The notes beneath the pieces are model-generated. The model saw nothing but the letters and a program-made list of their open reading frames with translations. It searched no databases and was not told the DNA's origin. A stretch of DNA of 27,435 nt from Rhodospirillaceae bacterium (GTDB lineage Bacteria; Pseudomonadota; Alphaproteobacteria; UBA8366; GCA-2717185), in the NCBI GenBank assembly GCA_002717185.1, contig PBDC01000040.1, positions 9,198 to 36,632 of the forward strand, given 5' to 3'. A program made the position numbers and the translations under genes. This document shows, piece after piece, positions 8,132 through 16,694 of the stretch. Within the stretch, counting starts at the first letter, position 1. Each line of letters opens with the position of its first letter.

Positions 8132-9469
8132 TGTTGAAGCCTAGTCTCTCCGGCCTGACCTTGCCCGTCGTGACGAACAAGCCGAACGGGGATACGCTGT
8201 CCCTAATCTATCAGTTCGATCAGGCGCAATGGTGGCCGGAAGAGCGACTATTGGCGCACCAACTCGACCAGATCGCGCGATGCTTCGCCATTTCCAGGAA
8301 ACGTCGCCCTACTTTGGCAACAAGCTGAAGACGATCGGAAAAAACTTTCAACCAACCGCTCGATCTAGAGACATTCCGGTCGATCCCCCATTGACCCGTA
8401 ACGAAAGCCAAGAGGCGGACAAAGCGCTTCTTAACACTGCCATTCCGAAAGACCACGGTCTTCTGCTTACAGCGTCCTCCTCCGAGTCCACAGGCCGGCC
8501 TGTAACAGCCAGAAAGACTGACGTTAATCAGTCCTTTCACCGCGCGTTCAATCTCCGCAACCATCTATGGCACAAGTGCGACCTGACAGCCAAATTCGCC
8601 ACGATTCGGGCTACGCCATGGCGCCAGATGGGCGACACAGTCAGCCCTGGACATCTGTATATAAGACCGGTCCCTCAATCCAGCTGAACTCCGCACATTG
8701 CACGTTGGGTGGATAAATCCACTGGATCACCAAGGAGCGACCACCCTATATCCTGCCTTATCCAACCAACCTCCACGCGTTGGCGCTACGCTGCTGGGAA
8801 ATAGGCTTGAGGATGCCCTGGCTAAATCAATAATTACATTCAGTGAAGCACTGTCACCCGGCCAACGTAAAATTATAGAGACGACCTTCGGTGTGCTGGT
8901 GGAAGACGTGTACAGTGCGGCGGAGGTATCCATAATTGCCGTACAGTGCCCGAAGCTCCGGAAAATTATCCCGTCTAGTCAGAAAACGTGCTGCTGGAGG
9001 TCGTCGACGACGGCGCGCCGTGTGCGATCGGCGAGACCGGTCGTATTCTGGTCACCGATCTGCACAACTTCGCAATGCCCTTTATCCGTTACGAGATCGG
9101 CGACCTTGCCGTCTTTGGCAAGCCTTGCAATTGTGGCCGGGGCTTGCCAGTCGTCAGCCCCATCTTGGGGAGGATGCGAAACATTCTGCGTTTGGAATCC
9201 GGCAAGCAGGTTTTTCCCGATATCGCCGCCTTGCATCTCAACTAAATCGTCCCGTTGCGCCAATACCAGGTGGTCCATACGGACTACGAGGATATCGAGA
9301 TAAAACTGAAATTGGGCCGGCCTTTCGAATGCGGCGAGGAGGCGGATATGCGCAAGATGATCCTCAACGCGTTGGGCTGGCCCTTCAATCTGCACCTCAT
9401 CCATGTCGATGACATACCCCGCCACCTAGCGGGAAGTTTGAGGATTTCATCTCCCTGGTACCAGCTTAA
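8131..9469 (+). pseudogene. decayed PaaK-family acyl-CoA ligase (AMP-forming)
   Basis: Pieces of one phenylacetate-CoA-ligase-like protein occur in order but in changing frames. They are DQAQWWPEERLLAHQLDQIA (frame of 8131), then TSPYFGNKL and the nucleotide-loop remnant SSSESTGRPV (frame of 8229, to about 8650), then PYPTNLHALALRC (third frame, about 8750). Next come ITFSEALSPGQRK (about 8837), TDLHNFAMPFIRYEIGD (about 9054), GRMRNILRL (about 9171), HTDYEDIEIKLKLGRPFE, and GKFEDFISLVPA ending in TAA at 9467-9469. At least five frameshifts are needed (near 8285, 8660, 8825, 8950 and 9418). In-frame stops lie at 8714-8716 (TAA), 8976-8978 (TAG) and 9243-9245 (TAA). The product cannot be made. 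The live enzyme would have activated a carboxylic acid to its CoA ester, fitting the acyl-CoA operon upstream. Confidence 0.92.
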
Positions 9470-9779
9470 ACCGGATCAGCGCAGCGCTGTGCCATTGGTC
9501 ACAAATTTACCCCTCTGCTGGATTAGCTTGGTATTCATGTGAGTGACTATGGCGCCCGCAGCCGCCCATATTGCTTAGCCCTTGGGTCGACAAGCAACAC
9601 ATGCGCACCAAAGTACTCAACCCGATCCCACTGGCTAAACCCCATCTCAGCGATAGTCTTTGCCTTAAATCCATAGCGGTTCATAGGTTGCATTTACCCT
9701 TGTCCGGCGGGCAAACTGATCACCTGCCAGTTGCCTGTGAAACTGGCATTATTTTTCTCGCAAGATACGAGGTTCTGGC
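9470..9779. other. gap between ligase pseudogene and GST gene
   Basis: Apart from the hairpin near its right end and a 45-codon minus-strand open frame (9547-9684, peptide beginning MNRYGFKAKT), nothing is recognised. That small frame has plausible amino-acid composition and contains FSQWDRVEYFGAHVLLVDP, but I know no family for it and it lacks a clear ribosome site. Confidence 0.4.
9726..9759 (+). terminator. candidate rho-independent terminator
   Basis: GCCAGTT at 9726-9732 and AACTGGC at 9741-9747 form a perfect 7-bp stem with an 8-nt loop, followed by the T-rich run ATTATTTTTCTC. It lies 20 bp upstream of the GST start. It would either end transcripts coming from the ligase region or act as an attenuator in the GST leader. 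Confidence 0.55.
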
Positions 9780-10400
9780 ATGATTCTGGTAGGCGGTTTT
9801 GGCTCTCCCTTCACCCGGCGTGTTGCTATCACGATGCGTCTACTCGGTCTCGATTACAAGCATAAGCCACTCAGATCGAACATACCGGAACAGCGTGCGG
9901 AACTGCAGAAAATTAACCCACTTGTCCGCGTACCGGCCCTAATTACCGACGATGCGGGCCCCCTCGTCGACAGTGCCACGATACTCGACTATCTCGACCA
10001 CAAGGTGGGCGCAGAAAGGGCAATGACACCGCTGAGCGGGCCCGACCGCACCCGGGTTATGGCGCTTATGGGGCTGGCCGTCGGCGCGGTCGAAAAGTCA
10101 ATCGCTGAATATTATGAGCGGGGCAAGCGGCCCGAGGAAAAGTACCACCGCCCCTGGATGGATCAATTACTGGAACAATCAAAAGACGGGTTCGCCGCCC
10201 TTAACCAGGAAGCGCAAGAGCCATGGATGACCGGCGACAGTATCACCCAAGCGGACATCAGCACCGTTGCTTTCTGGGATTTCGCCAAACACAACCGGCC
10301 AGACGATGCCCCGGCGCTTGATTGTCCCAAGCTGGCGGCATTATCGAAACAGGCGAACGCAATGCCGCAATTTTCCGAAACGCGCCCACCAGACTACTAG
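9780..10400 (+). CDS. glutathione S-transferase family protein
   Basis: The protein is 206 aa. Its N-terminal thioredoxin-like domain has the GST site GSPFTRRVAI at 8-17 and the cis-Pro loop VPALI at 51-55. The glutathione gamma-Glu contact DSATILDYLD follows at 64-73. A helical C-terminal domain contains MTGDSITQADIS, the N-capping box of the GST fold. The Ser at position 9 or the Thr at 12 probably replaces the catalytic Tyr/Cys, as in bacterial beta/zeta-like forms. GAGG at 9769-9772 supports the start. It is intact although it lies between decayed sequences. The substrate is unknown. Confidence 0.9.
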   Translation: MILVGGFGSPFTRRVAITMRLLGLDYKHKPLRSNIPEQRAELQKINPLVRVPALITDDAGPLVDSATILDYLDHKVGAERAMTPLSGPDRTRVMALMGLAVGAVEKSIAEYYERGKRPEEKYHRPWMDQLLEQSKDGFAALNQEAQEPWMTGDSITQADISTVAFWDFAKHNRPDDAPALDCPKLAALSKQANAMPQFSETRPPDY

Positions 10401-10854
10401 GACCTGGTCGTCTTTAATCAGGTGGAACGTGCGTTACGGGTTAAAGACATTGGGGTTGGGATTGATACCGCACAAAGCCTAGTTGATGATTTTGATCATA
10501 TCGAACTTCGCACTCCAATAATCAGCCACGTCGCATGAGGCCCAGATCATAAAATTGGCCGAATTGTCGATCAGATCAGTAAACTCAACCCTCCGTTCCG
10601 GTTCACCGTACGGCCGGTTTTGAACCACAATAACGCCTCTGGTTTAACTCATAAGCGGTGATTGGCACCGTGATCTGCTCGACAATCGCCAGCACAACCT
10701 AATCCATTATTCGACCCCTGACGTTCACAAGTCGGAACAGCTCATCCATCGCCTTGGGGTCATCTCATAATTAAGCGCTAACCAATTTTCGACTGCAAAG
10801 GATTGTATCGCCGATTACAGCCCCCATCAGCGCAAATATTTCTAATCTGGGGCC
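10401..10854. other. gap holding a probable minus-strand gene remnant
   Basis: No intact gene is present. On the minus strand, coding-like pieces occur in two frames between about 10485 and 10770. One has AMDELFRLVN, a TAG, then VVLAIVEQITVPITAYEL. After a frameshift comes VVQNRPYGEPERRVEF, then DLIDNSANFMI and DYWSAKFDM. The last part loosely recalls the final strands of NTF2-like (SnoaL or limonene-epoxide-hydrolase type) proteins, but identification is weak. The remainder shows nothing. Confidence 0.4.
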
Positions 10855-11934
10855 TTAATCATTCCCCAGAATAAAAGGCGCACCACAGCTTTCCGCAACC
10901 GCCCGCACCTCCTTGTAAAGCGTGTCTGTCATCGGGATGCCCTCAACCAATCGTCTCGCCCTTTCCCGATGTTCAGGATCACCAGCTACCAAGACAGGTT
11001 GCGCAGGATCGACTGGATCGGTGGCGTGCAACATGTCGATCAGATCATCAAGATTATCTTCGAATTCGCCCTCTTCACTAAACCCGGCGGGATTGAGTGC
11101 TAAACAGAAGTGGCCAACATTGATGTATTGCTCACGTTTGTCACTCTTCAAATTATAGCCGCCAATGAAGGAGCCGGAGAGCACACTCGACAGGATTTCA
11201 ACCATCATAGCTAGCCCGTAGCCCTTATGCGATCCGAGATCGCGTGAGCCGCCAAGCGGCGACAAGCGTTTCGGTGTCGCCGCTAACGCCGCCTCCGGAT
11301 CACTAGTCGGATGGCCCTCCGCGTCGTGTGCCCATCCTAGCGGCAGTTCCTTGCCTGCACGCCGTGCAATCTGCAATTTGCCTACAGCTACGGTGCTGGT
11401 CGCCATGTCGAGCGAAAACGGCTCATTTCTCTTAGCAGGTGCTGCGAAGGCAATCGGATTAGTGCTGTAGCGCGGCTCCTTGCCAAAGGTCGGCAGGACC
11501 GAACGCTGGGTAGTCCCCGTTGTGCACAGCCCGATCAAACCGCGCTCCACTGCCATGGTCGAATAGACGCCGGCAGCACCGAAATGATTTGACCCACGCG
11601 CTGTCACTGCGCCGACGCCAAACTGTTCCGCTTTATCGCAGGCCATCTGCATCGCCATCGTGCCGGCCACATGACCCAACCCGTGATCCGCATCGATTAG
11701 TGCCACCGCACCGAAATCACGGACCACCCTCACATCAGGTGTCATGTTCAGCGCGTCGTCCTTACGCTGTCCGTCATAGCGTGGCAGCATTCCAACGCCA
11801 TGCGAGTCTATCCCGCGCAGGTCGGATTCAACCATGTTTTCAACGATGACGGCGATATTGTCGTCCGGCATGCCCCAGGCACGGAAGACTTCTGTAAGCT
11901 GCCGGCGCAGTGCGTTCGACGAAATCGTATACAT
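10855..11934 (-). CDS. malate/L-lactate dehydrogenase family (Ldh_2) oxidoreductase
   Basis: The 359-aa protein belongs to the NAD(P)-dependent Ldh_2/YlbC/ComC family, which differs in fold from classical malate and lactate dehydrogenases. Visible signatures are ESDLRGIDSHGVGMLPRY at 36-53 with the catalytic His45, ARGSNHFGAAGVY at 112-124 with His117, the NPIAFAAP segment near 159-166, DMATSTVAVGK near 175-185 and GSHKGYGLAMMVEIL in the C-terminal third. It should interconvert a 2-hydroxy and a 2-oxo acid (malate, L-lactate, sulfolactate or ureidoglycolate type). AAGGGA about eight bases before the ATG supports the start. Confidence 0.92.
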   Translation of the reverse strand: MYTISSNALRRQLTEVFRAWGMPDDNIAVIVENMVESDLRGIDSHGVGMLPRYDGQRKDDALNMTPDVRVVRDFGAVALIDADHGLGHVAGTMAMQMACDKAEQFGVGAVTARGSNHFGAAGVYSTMAVERGLIGLCTTGTTQRSVLPTFGKEPRYSTNPIAFAAPAKRNEPFSLDMATSTVAVGKLQIARRAGKELPLGWAHDAEGHPTSDPEAALAATPKRLSPLGGSRDLGSHKGYGLAMMVEILSSVLSGSFIGGYNLKSDKREQYINVGHFCLALNPAGFSEEGEFEDNLDDLIDMLHATDPVDPAQPVLVAGDPEHRERARRLVEGIPMTDTLYKEVRAVAESCGAPFILGND

Positions 11935-12020
11935 ATTTTTTCCCTTGTGTCGATGCCACGTATCCCCGCGGGGACAAGACCGGCAAAAGATGCGTTATCG
12001 CACCGTTCGCACGCAAATAT

Positions 12021-12737
12021 TCACCCGTCAAGCTCCGGATAATGACGGAACACACCATGTTCGTTGAAGGGAATACGTCGCTCGGACAGCAAATAGGCGG
12101 CGACATTCGGCAATTCCGCGACCGCATCATGTAGCGCTATGAGATTTGGAACTTGCGGCTCGATTCGAACCATTGCCCTGGGGAAGGAATAGCGCAACCC
12201 GGCAAGGCATTGGAACAGTGACAAGTCCGGATAGGTCACACCATCTCCGACCAGCATACCGGATGCTGAACGATTCCGCGCCACCACTCGCTCAAAATAG
12301 CCGAGATATTTTGGTACCCGAAGCTTGAGGAAGTTGGCCGTGCGCCGCTTCGCTTCTTCGATCTGCTCCTCGTAGTAAAGGGCTGTCGAGACCGGATGGT
12401 GCGTGTCATGACACTCCTGGACCAAGTCGGCGACTGTCAATTGTAATTGATGCGCCCAGATACGGCCCGCCTCGTCTGCCGGCGTGAGCCCCTCTCTCGC
12501 ACCCAGGTAATCCAAAATATTCGCCACCTGCGCAACAATCAGATCGCCATGCTTGAGGAAGGGCGGTGCAAAGGGGAGTACCCCCGCCTCCTTGCCGGCA
12601 AGGTAAGCCTGCATTTTTTCCATGCCGCCTTCTTCACGCGCGACATCTGTATATTTGGCGCCCGCTTGCTCAAGTACCAACCGGACAAATTCGCCGCGTC
12701 CTTGGATAACGGGCCAATAGTAGAAATCGTAGGACAT
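12021..12737 (-). CDS. glutathione S-transferase family protein (sigma/alpha-like)
   Basis: This 238-aa GST has an N-terminus YYWPVIQGRGEFVRLVLEQ, where the early Tyr and the GRGE/R-LL pattern match the Tyr-type GSTs (alpha, mu, pi, sigma). APPFLKHGDLIVAQVANILDYL at 57-78 is the cis-Pro and glutathione-binding stretch. The C-terminal domain contains VGDGVTYPDLSLFQCL at 163-178, the helix capping motif. AAGGAGGG lies about 12 bases upstream of the ATG, a longer spacing than usual, and an in-frame TAG just upstream rules out an earlier start. It follows the Ldh_2 dehydrogenase on the same strand but is upstream of it in transcription, with an 86-bp gap. Confidence 0.88.
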   Translation of the reverse strand: MSYDFYYWPVIQGRGEFVRLVLEQAGAKYTDVAREEGGMEKMQAYLAGKEAGVLPFAPPFLKHGDLIVAQVANILDYLGAREGLTPADEAGRIWAHQLQLTVADLVQECHDTHHPVSTALYYEEQIEEAKRRTANFLKLRVPKYLGYFERVVARNRSASGMLVGDGVTYPDLSLFQCLAGLRYSFPRAMVRIEPQVPNLIALHDAVAELPNVAAYLLSERRIPFNEHGVFRHYPELDG

Positions 12738-12849
12738 GGCTGCCTACTACCCTCCTTTTCTTATCCGACATGAAGTGAAATCTCTAAAGTCGAAACGCCT
12801 TCGAGCTTCCAACCCGCACCTCGCAGACAATTTGGCATCGCAGCGGACA

Positions 12850-13575
12850 TCAATTCTCCCGCTTGCGCGCCATGACCTGCAAAGTTGGCGCGCTTTTTTT
12901 ATAGAAACGCTTCAGGATTTCGAAGCCGTAGGCGTCTAACAAACGTGTTAGCGTTGACTCGGAGAAGAACTGTACATGGCGAGGTGGCGAAAACATGTCC
13001 CAATCAGTGACGTCTTTCGGGACCATGGGGTGAAGGATGTCCGGGGTCGTGAGGAACAACTTCGCTCCAGGCCGGGCGATGCCCGCAAGAAATGACATGT
13101 AGGATTTTACGTCGCCTATATGCTCTATAACCTCCGAAGAGTGAATGAAATCATAGGTTTCACCGCGCGACAAAAAGGTATCGAAAGTCTCCTTGAAGAA
13201 CCGCACTTTGGGAAAAGCGTCGCTCGCATAGGCAATCGAGCCTGCGCTGATATCAAGCCCCGCTGTCCTCGCTCCGAAGCGGCGCATAGCCTCCGCCAAG
13301 AAACCGCCGCCGCATCCTATATCGATCGCATCCTTCGCCACGAAATGTGGCCACAGACGAAGAGCGCGCATCATGGCGCGCCGCATACGAGATTTTGCTT
13401 TTGGATATCGGCCGACATCGAATGCCGAATCGTCATAGACAGCTGCCAGCGAAGACGCATCTGGCATAGGAAACAAGAACACGAAGCCGCAACTCCGGCA
13501 GGCAACGAAATTGTATTCGTCCTGGCGCGCGTAAAAGACGGCCTGTACGCCGTCGCATATTGGGCAAGCATCCAT
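12850..13575 (-). CDS. zinc-ribbon class I SAM-dependent methyltransferase
   Basis: The 241-aa protein starts with a four-Cys zinc-ribbon-like knuckle: Cys4, Cys7, Cys26 and Cys29 (CPIC and CRSC), then GFVFLFPMPD. A Rossmann methyltransferase domain follows, with SAM motif I IDIGCGGGFLAEA at 84-96, the acidic end of strand 2 at AGLDIS (105-110) and the post-motif SSEVIEHIGD at 146-155. This arrangement is typical of UbiG-like and sugar/polyketide C- or O-methyltransferases near envelope or polysaccharide genes. The ABC exporter starts upstream on the same strand and its stop lies 66 bp before this start, so they may share a transcript. The acceptor molecule is unknown. Confidence 0.88.
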   Translation of the reverse strand: MDACPICDGVQAVFYARQDEYNFVACRSCGFVFLFPMPDASSLAAVYDDSAFDVGRYPKAKSRMRRAMMRALRLWPHFVAKDAIDIGCGGGFLAEAMRRFGARTAGLDISAGSIAYASDAFPKVRFFKETFDTFLSRGETYDFIHSSEVIEHIGDVKSYMSFLAGIARPGAKLFLTTPDILHPMVPKDVTDWDMFSPPRHVQFFSESTLTRLLDAYGFEILKRFYKKSAPTLQVMARKREN

Positions 13576-13641
13576 TGCCGACTGTCTATCGCGGAGAAAG
13601 AGAAGAGGCTATGGAAAAATTGCTTTGTAGGCGCTGGCGCG

Positions 13642-15447
13642 TCACTCGGCCGCTTGCTCCTCTTCGGCCAGGTCCGCGTCGAATTGAAGCGCGGCGAGCC
13701 GGGCGTAGAGTCGATTAGATCGTAGTAATTCGTGGTGCTTGCCACTCGCCACGACACGACCTTGATCCATCACGACAATTCGATCAGCGTTGACCACAGT
13801 CGACAACCGGTGTGCGATGACTAGCGTCGTGCGGCCGGCCTTCAGCTTTTCTAGCGCCTGTTGCACCAACCGCTCGTTTTCCGCATCGAGGGCACTAGTC
13901 GCCTCATCGAGCAGCAGTACAGCAGGGTCCCGGAGTATGGCGCGAGCAAGTGAGATGCGTTGCCGTTGGCCACCAGACAGGCGAACTCCTTTCTCGCCCA
14001 AAAAGGTCGCGAAACCGTCCGGTAATTGATCGATAAATTCCGCCGCCGCGGCGGTCTGAGCAGCGGACCTCACCGCAGTTTCATCCGCACCTGGCCGGCC
14101 ATAGCGAATATTCTCCAGGGCATCATCACCAAAGATAACCGGGTCTTGCGGCACCAACGCATAGCGGGACCGCACCGCCTGCGGGTCCGCCACGCAAATA
14201 TCGACATCGTCCAGAAATATTCGCCCCAGCACTGGGTCGTAAAAGCGCAACAGAAGCTGAAAAACAGTCGATTTTCCCGCCCCAGAGGGACCGACCAATG
14301 CCACCGTATCGCCGGACTGCACGTCCAATGAAAAGTCGCTTAGCGCCGGGAAGTCGGGCCGAGATGGGTAGTAGAAAGTGACGTGATCGAAGCGGACACG
14401 GCCTTCCGATGGGTTCGGAAGCGGCTGTGGGCTGGCGGGCGCTACGATCTCAGGCTGCACCTCCAGTAATTCAATCAAACGTTCGGTGGCACCAGCTGCC
14501 CTCTGCAATTCTCCATAGACCTCGCTTATAACCCCAACTGAGAAGGCAACCATAGTGGCGTAGAAAATGAACGCAGTCAGTTCGCCGCCGGTGATCTCGC
14601 CCGCTTGCAGGTCGCGCCCGCCAATCCACAGGATGAAGCCAATAGACGCAAACACCAGCAGGATGACGATCGATGTCATGAACCCTCGTGTCAGAATGCG
14701 CGATACCGCGACCCTAAAGGTGTTTTCAACCTCATCAGCGAAGCGTCGTCGGTCCACACCCTCATGAGTGAAGGCTTGGACGGTGCGTATGGCGTTAATG
14801 GATTCCTCGGCGAAGGCGCCAACATCAGCGACCCGGTCCTGACTGGCGCGAGACAGGCGTCTTACCCGGCGACCGAAGATCATAATCGGGGCTACAACCA
14901 GCGGCACAACCAGCAACACTACCGCTGCCAGCTTAGGATCGGTGACGAACAACATGATTAGCCCTCCGACCAAATTTAGCGCGTTGCGCAGGGCGACGGA
15001 CGCCGAGGACCCGATTACCGTCTGCAACAAGGTCGTATCAGTTGTCAGACGAGACAGTACCTCGCCCGTACGCGTAAATTCGAAGAAGCCCGTATGCAAC
15101 GCAAGGATGCGGTTGAAAACCGCCTGGCGCAGATCAGCCACCACGCGCTCACCGACCCAGGAGACTAAATAAAAGCGCGCATATGTGCCGGTCGCCATTA
15201 AGAGGGCAAGCGACAGCAGGAATAGCAGCGCCTTATCGAGCGCCGCAGCATTGCCCGTCGCGAAACCACTGTCGATCAGCACCTTTAGCCCCTGCCCGAT
15301 CGCGAGCCCCGTGCACACAGTTACCAGTAACGCGCCAGCTGCCATCGCCACGCGTCCCTTATAGGGCCTCAAAAATCCTGCAGTGCGACGGAGATAACGC
15401 AGATCGCGGCCCTTGGGCCGGTCGAAGGACGCAGTGTTGGGCGGCAC
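13642..15447 (-). CDS. MsbA-like ABC exporter half-transporter
   Basis: This is a 601-aa fused permease-ATPase. Six membrane helices occupy about residues 30-310, with the coupling-helix region AFAEESINAIRTVQAF at 211-226. The nucleotide-binding domain has Walker A GPSGAGKST at 386-394, Q-loop Gln434, signature LSGGQ at 490-494, Walker B VLLLDEATSALD at 510-521 and switch His546. All catalytic positions are present. It should work as a homodimer exporting a lipid or hydrophobic compound across the inner membrane. The start is GTG at 15447, preceded by AGGA; the ORF has no better ATG. It is divergent from the FMN hydroxyacid dehydrogenase. An exact lipid-A role cannot be concluded. Confidence 0.93.
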   Translation of the reverse strand: MPPNTASFDRPKGRDLRYLRRTAGFLRPYKGRVAMAAGALLVTVCTGLAIGQGLKVLIDSGFATGNAAALDKALLFLLSLALLMATGTYARFYLVSWVGERVVADLRQAVFNRILALHTGFFEFTRTGEVLSRLTTDTTLLQTVIGSSASVALRNALNLVGGLIMLFVTDPKLAAVVLLVVPLVVAPIMIFGRRVRRLSRASQDRVADVGAFAEESINAIRTVQAFTHEGVDRRRFADEVENTFRVAVSRILTRGFMTSIVILLVFASIGFILWIGGRDLQAGEITGGELTAFIFYATMVAFSVGVISEVYGELQRAAGATERLIELLEVQPEIVAPASPQPLPNPSEGRVRFDHVTFYYPSRPDFPALSDFSLDVQSGDTVALVGPSGAGKSTVFQLLLRFYDPVLGRIFLDDVDICVADPQAVRSRYALVPQDPVIFGDDALENIRYGRPGADETAVRSAAQTAAAAEFIDQLPDGFATFLGEKGVRLSGGQRQRISLARAILRDPAVLLLDEATSALDAENERLVQQALEKLKAGRTTLVIAHRLSTVVNADRIVVMDQGRVVASGKHHELLRSNRLYARLAALQFDADLAEEEQAAE

Positions 15448-15595
15448 GAGCCTATCCTAAGCAATTGGGTCGTATACATGTTACAGGCTTCACCAAATGA
15501 CAAGGGTGTTGGACAAAGAACCTCCCTCTTGTCGCGTCTGATATCACACCCTAGGATCGGCGGCCTTTTCTCAACGATCCAGCGAGACCTGAGCC

Positions 15596-16687
15596 GTGAG
15601 CGAGCAAATACCAGAATACCCGTCCCTGCATGACATCGTGCAACGCGCCTACAACAACTTGTCTGACGGGGCTTGGGGCTATCTGGCCGGGGGCGCCGAA
15701 AGCGAGACAACCTTGCGGCGTAACCGGATGGCGCTCGACACGCTGGCGTTTCGGCCTCGGGTCTGCCGCAACGTGCATGAGCTCGATACCAGCGGTACCT
15801 TGCTAGGGCAGCAGATGCGCATTCCGGTGCTGCTAGCGCCCATAGGGTCGTTGGAGACATTCGACCCGAGCCGGCGAGGGGGCCCTAGCTCGGCTGAAGC
15901 GGCAGATGAGTTTGATATTGTACACATGCTGAGCTCACGCTGCGCGCCGGGGCTGGAGGAAACAGCTGCGGCAGCCGACAACGCACGAATCTTTCAGCTC
16001 TATGTCCGCGGCGACGACGATTTCGAAGATGATTATGTTAAGCGCGCGGTCGACAATGGCTACTATGCCTTCGCGATAACCGTTGACACTGCGCATTACA
16101 GCCGTCGCGAACGCGATTTCGACAACCGGTTCGTCAAAACTTGGCGCGTCGGTGCCGGTGGCATGGAATATCAAGCGCTTTATACCTGGGACAACGTCAA
16201 ACGCTTCAAAGACAAGCACGATGTTCCGCTGATCTTGAAGGGAATCGCCACAGCAGAAGATGCGGCTATGTGCGTGGAACTGGGCGTTGACGGCGTCTAC
16301 GTCTCCAACCATGGCGGCCGCCAGCTCGACCACGGGCGCGGCTCCATCGACGTTTTACCGGAGGTAGTCGAGGCGGTCGGCGGAAAGGCAGCGGTGATCG
16401 TCGACGGTGCGATAAACCGGGGCACCGATATCGTAAAAGCGATAGCGCTCGGTGCCGACGCGGTCGGCATTGGCCGCATGCAAGGCTATGGATTGGCGGC
16501 AAACGGTAAGGAAGGTTTAGTCCGCGTGCTAGAGCTTCTAGAAGAGGAGATCCAGATTGCCTTCGGGCTGCTCGGCGTGACGAGCTTCGCGGAGCTCAAT
16601 TCTAGCCATTTGGCACAGGCTCCAGCGGTGAACCCACCACACGTCACCAGCGCCTTCCCACTCATCGACCTACCACACCGCTATTAG
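15596..16687 (+). CDS. FMN-dependent alpha-hydroxy-acid oxidase/dehydrogenase
   Basis: This is a 363-aa TIM-barrel flavoenzyme of the glycolate oxidase/L-lactate dehydrogenase/mandelate dehydrogenase family. Family residues visible are YLAGGAESETTLRRNR at 29-44, the FQLYVR strand with Tyr136, TVDTAHYSRRERDF at 162-175 with the substrate Arg, and Lys215 in LILKGI. The active-site SNHGGRQLD at 237-245 has catalytic His239 and Arg242. VDGAINRGTDIVKAIALGAD near 269-288 leads to GIGR, the FMN phosphate site. It oxidises an L-2-hydroxyacid to a 2-oxoacid. The start is GTG at 15596. It ends seven bases from the convergent thiE gene. Confidence 0.93.
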   Translation: MSEQIPEYPSLHDIVQRAYNNLSDGAWGYLAGGAESETTLRRNRMALDTLAFRPRVCRNVHELDTSGTLLGQQMRIPVLLAPIGSLETFDPSRRGGPSSAEAADEFDIVHMLSSRCAPGLEETAAAADNARIFQLYVRGDDDFEDDYVKRAVDNGYYAFAITVDTAHYSRRERDFDNRFVKTWRVGAGGMEYQALYTWDNVKRFKDKHDVPLILKGIATAEDAAMCVELGVDGVYVSNHGGRQLDHGRGSIDVLPEVVEAVGGKAAVIVDGAINRGTDIVKAIALGADAVGIGRMQGYGLAANGKEGLVRVLELLEEEIQIAFGLLGVTSFAELNSSHLAQAPAVNPPHVTSAFPLIDLPHRY

Positions 16688-16694
16688 AGCGCTT

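Noticed and set aside
226..9469. Genome-wide TAG recoding (amber read as sense)
   Set aside because: Many intact genes in the window end at TAG at the expected family length. The ligase pseudogene also has TAA stops and frameshifts, which recoding cannot explain.
15503..15552. AGGGTGT/ACACCCT inverted repeat upstream of the FMN hydroxyacid dehydrogenase
   Set aside because: The arms are only 7 bp and 36 bp apart, so it is easily due to chance.
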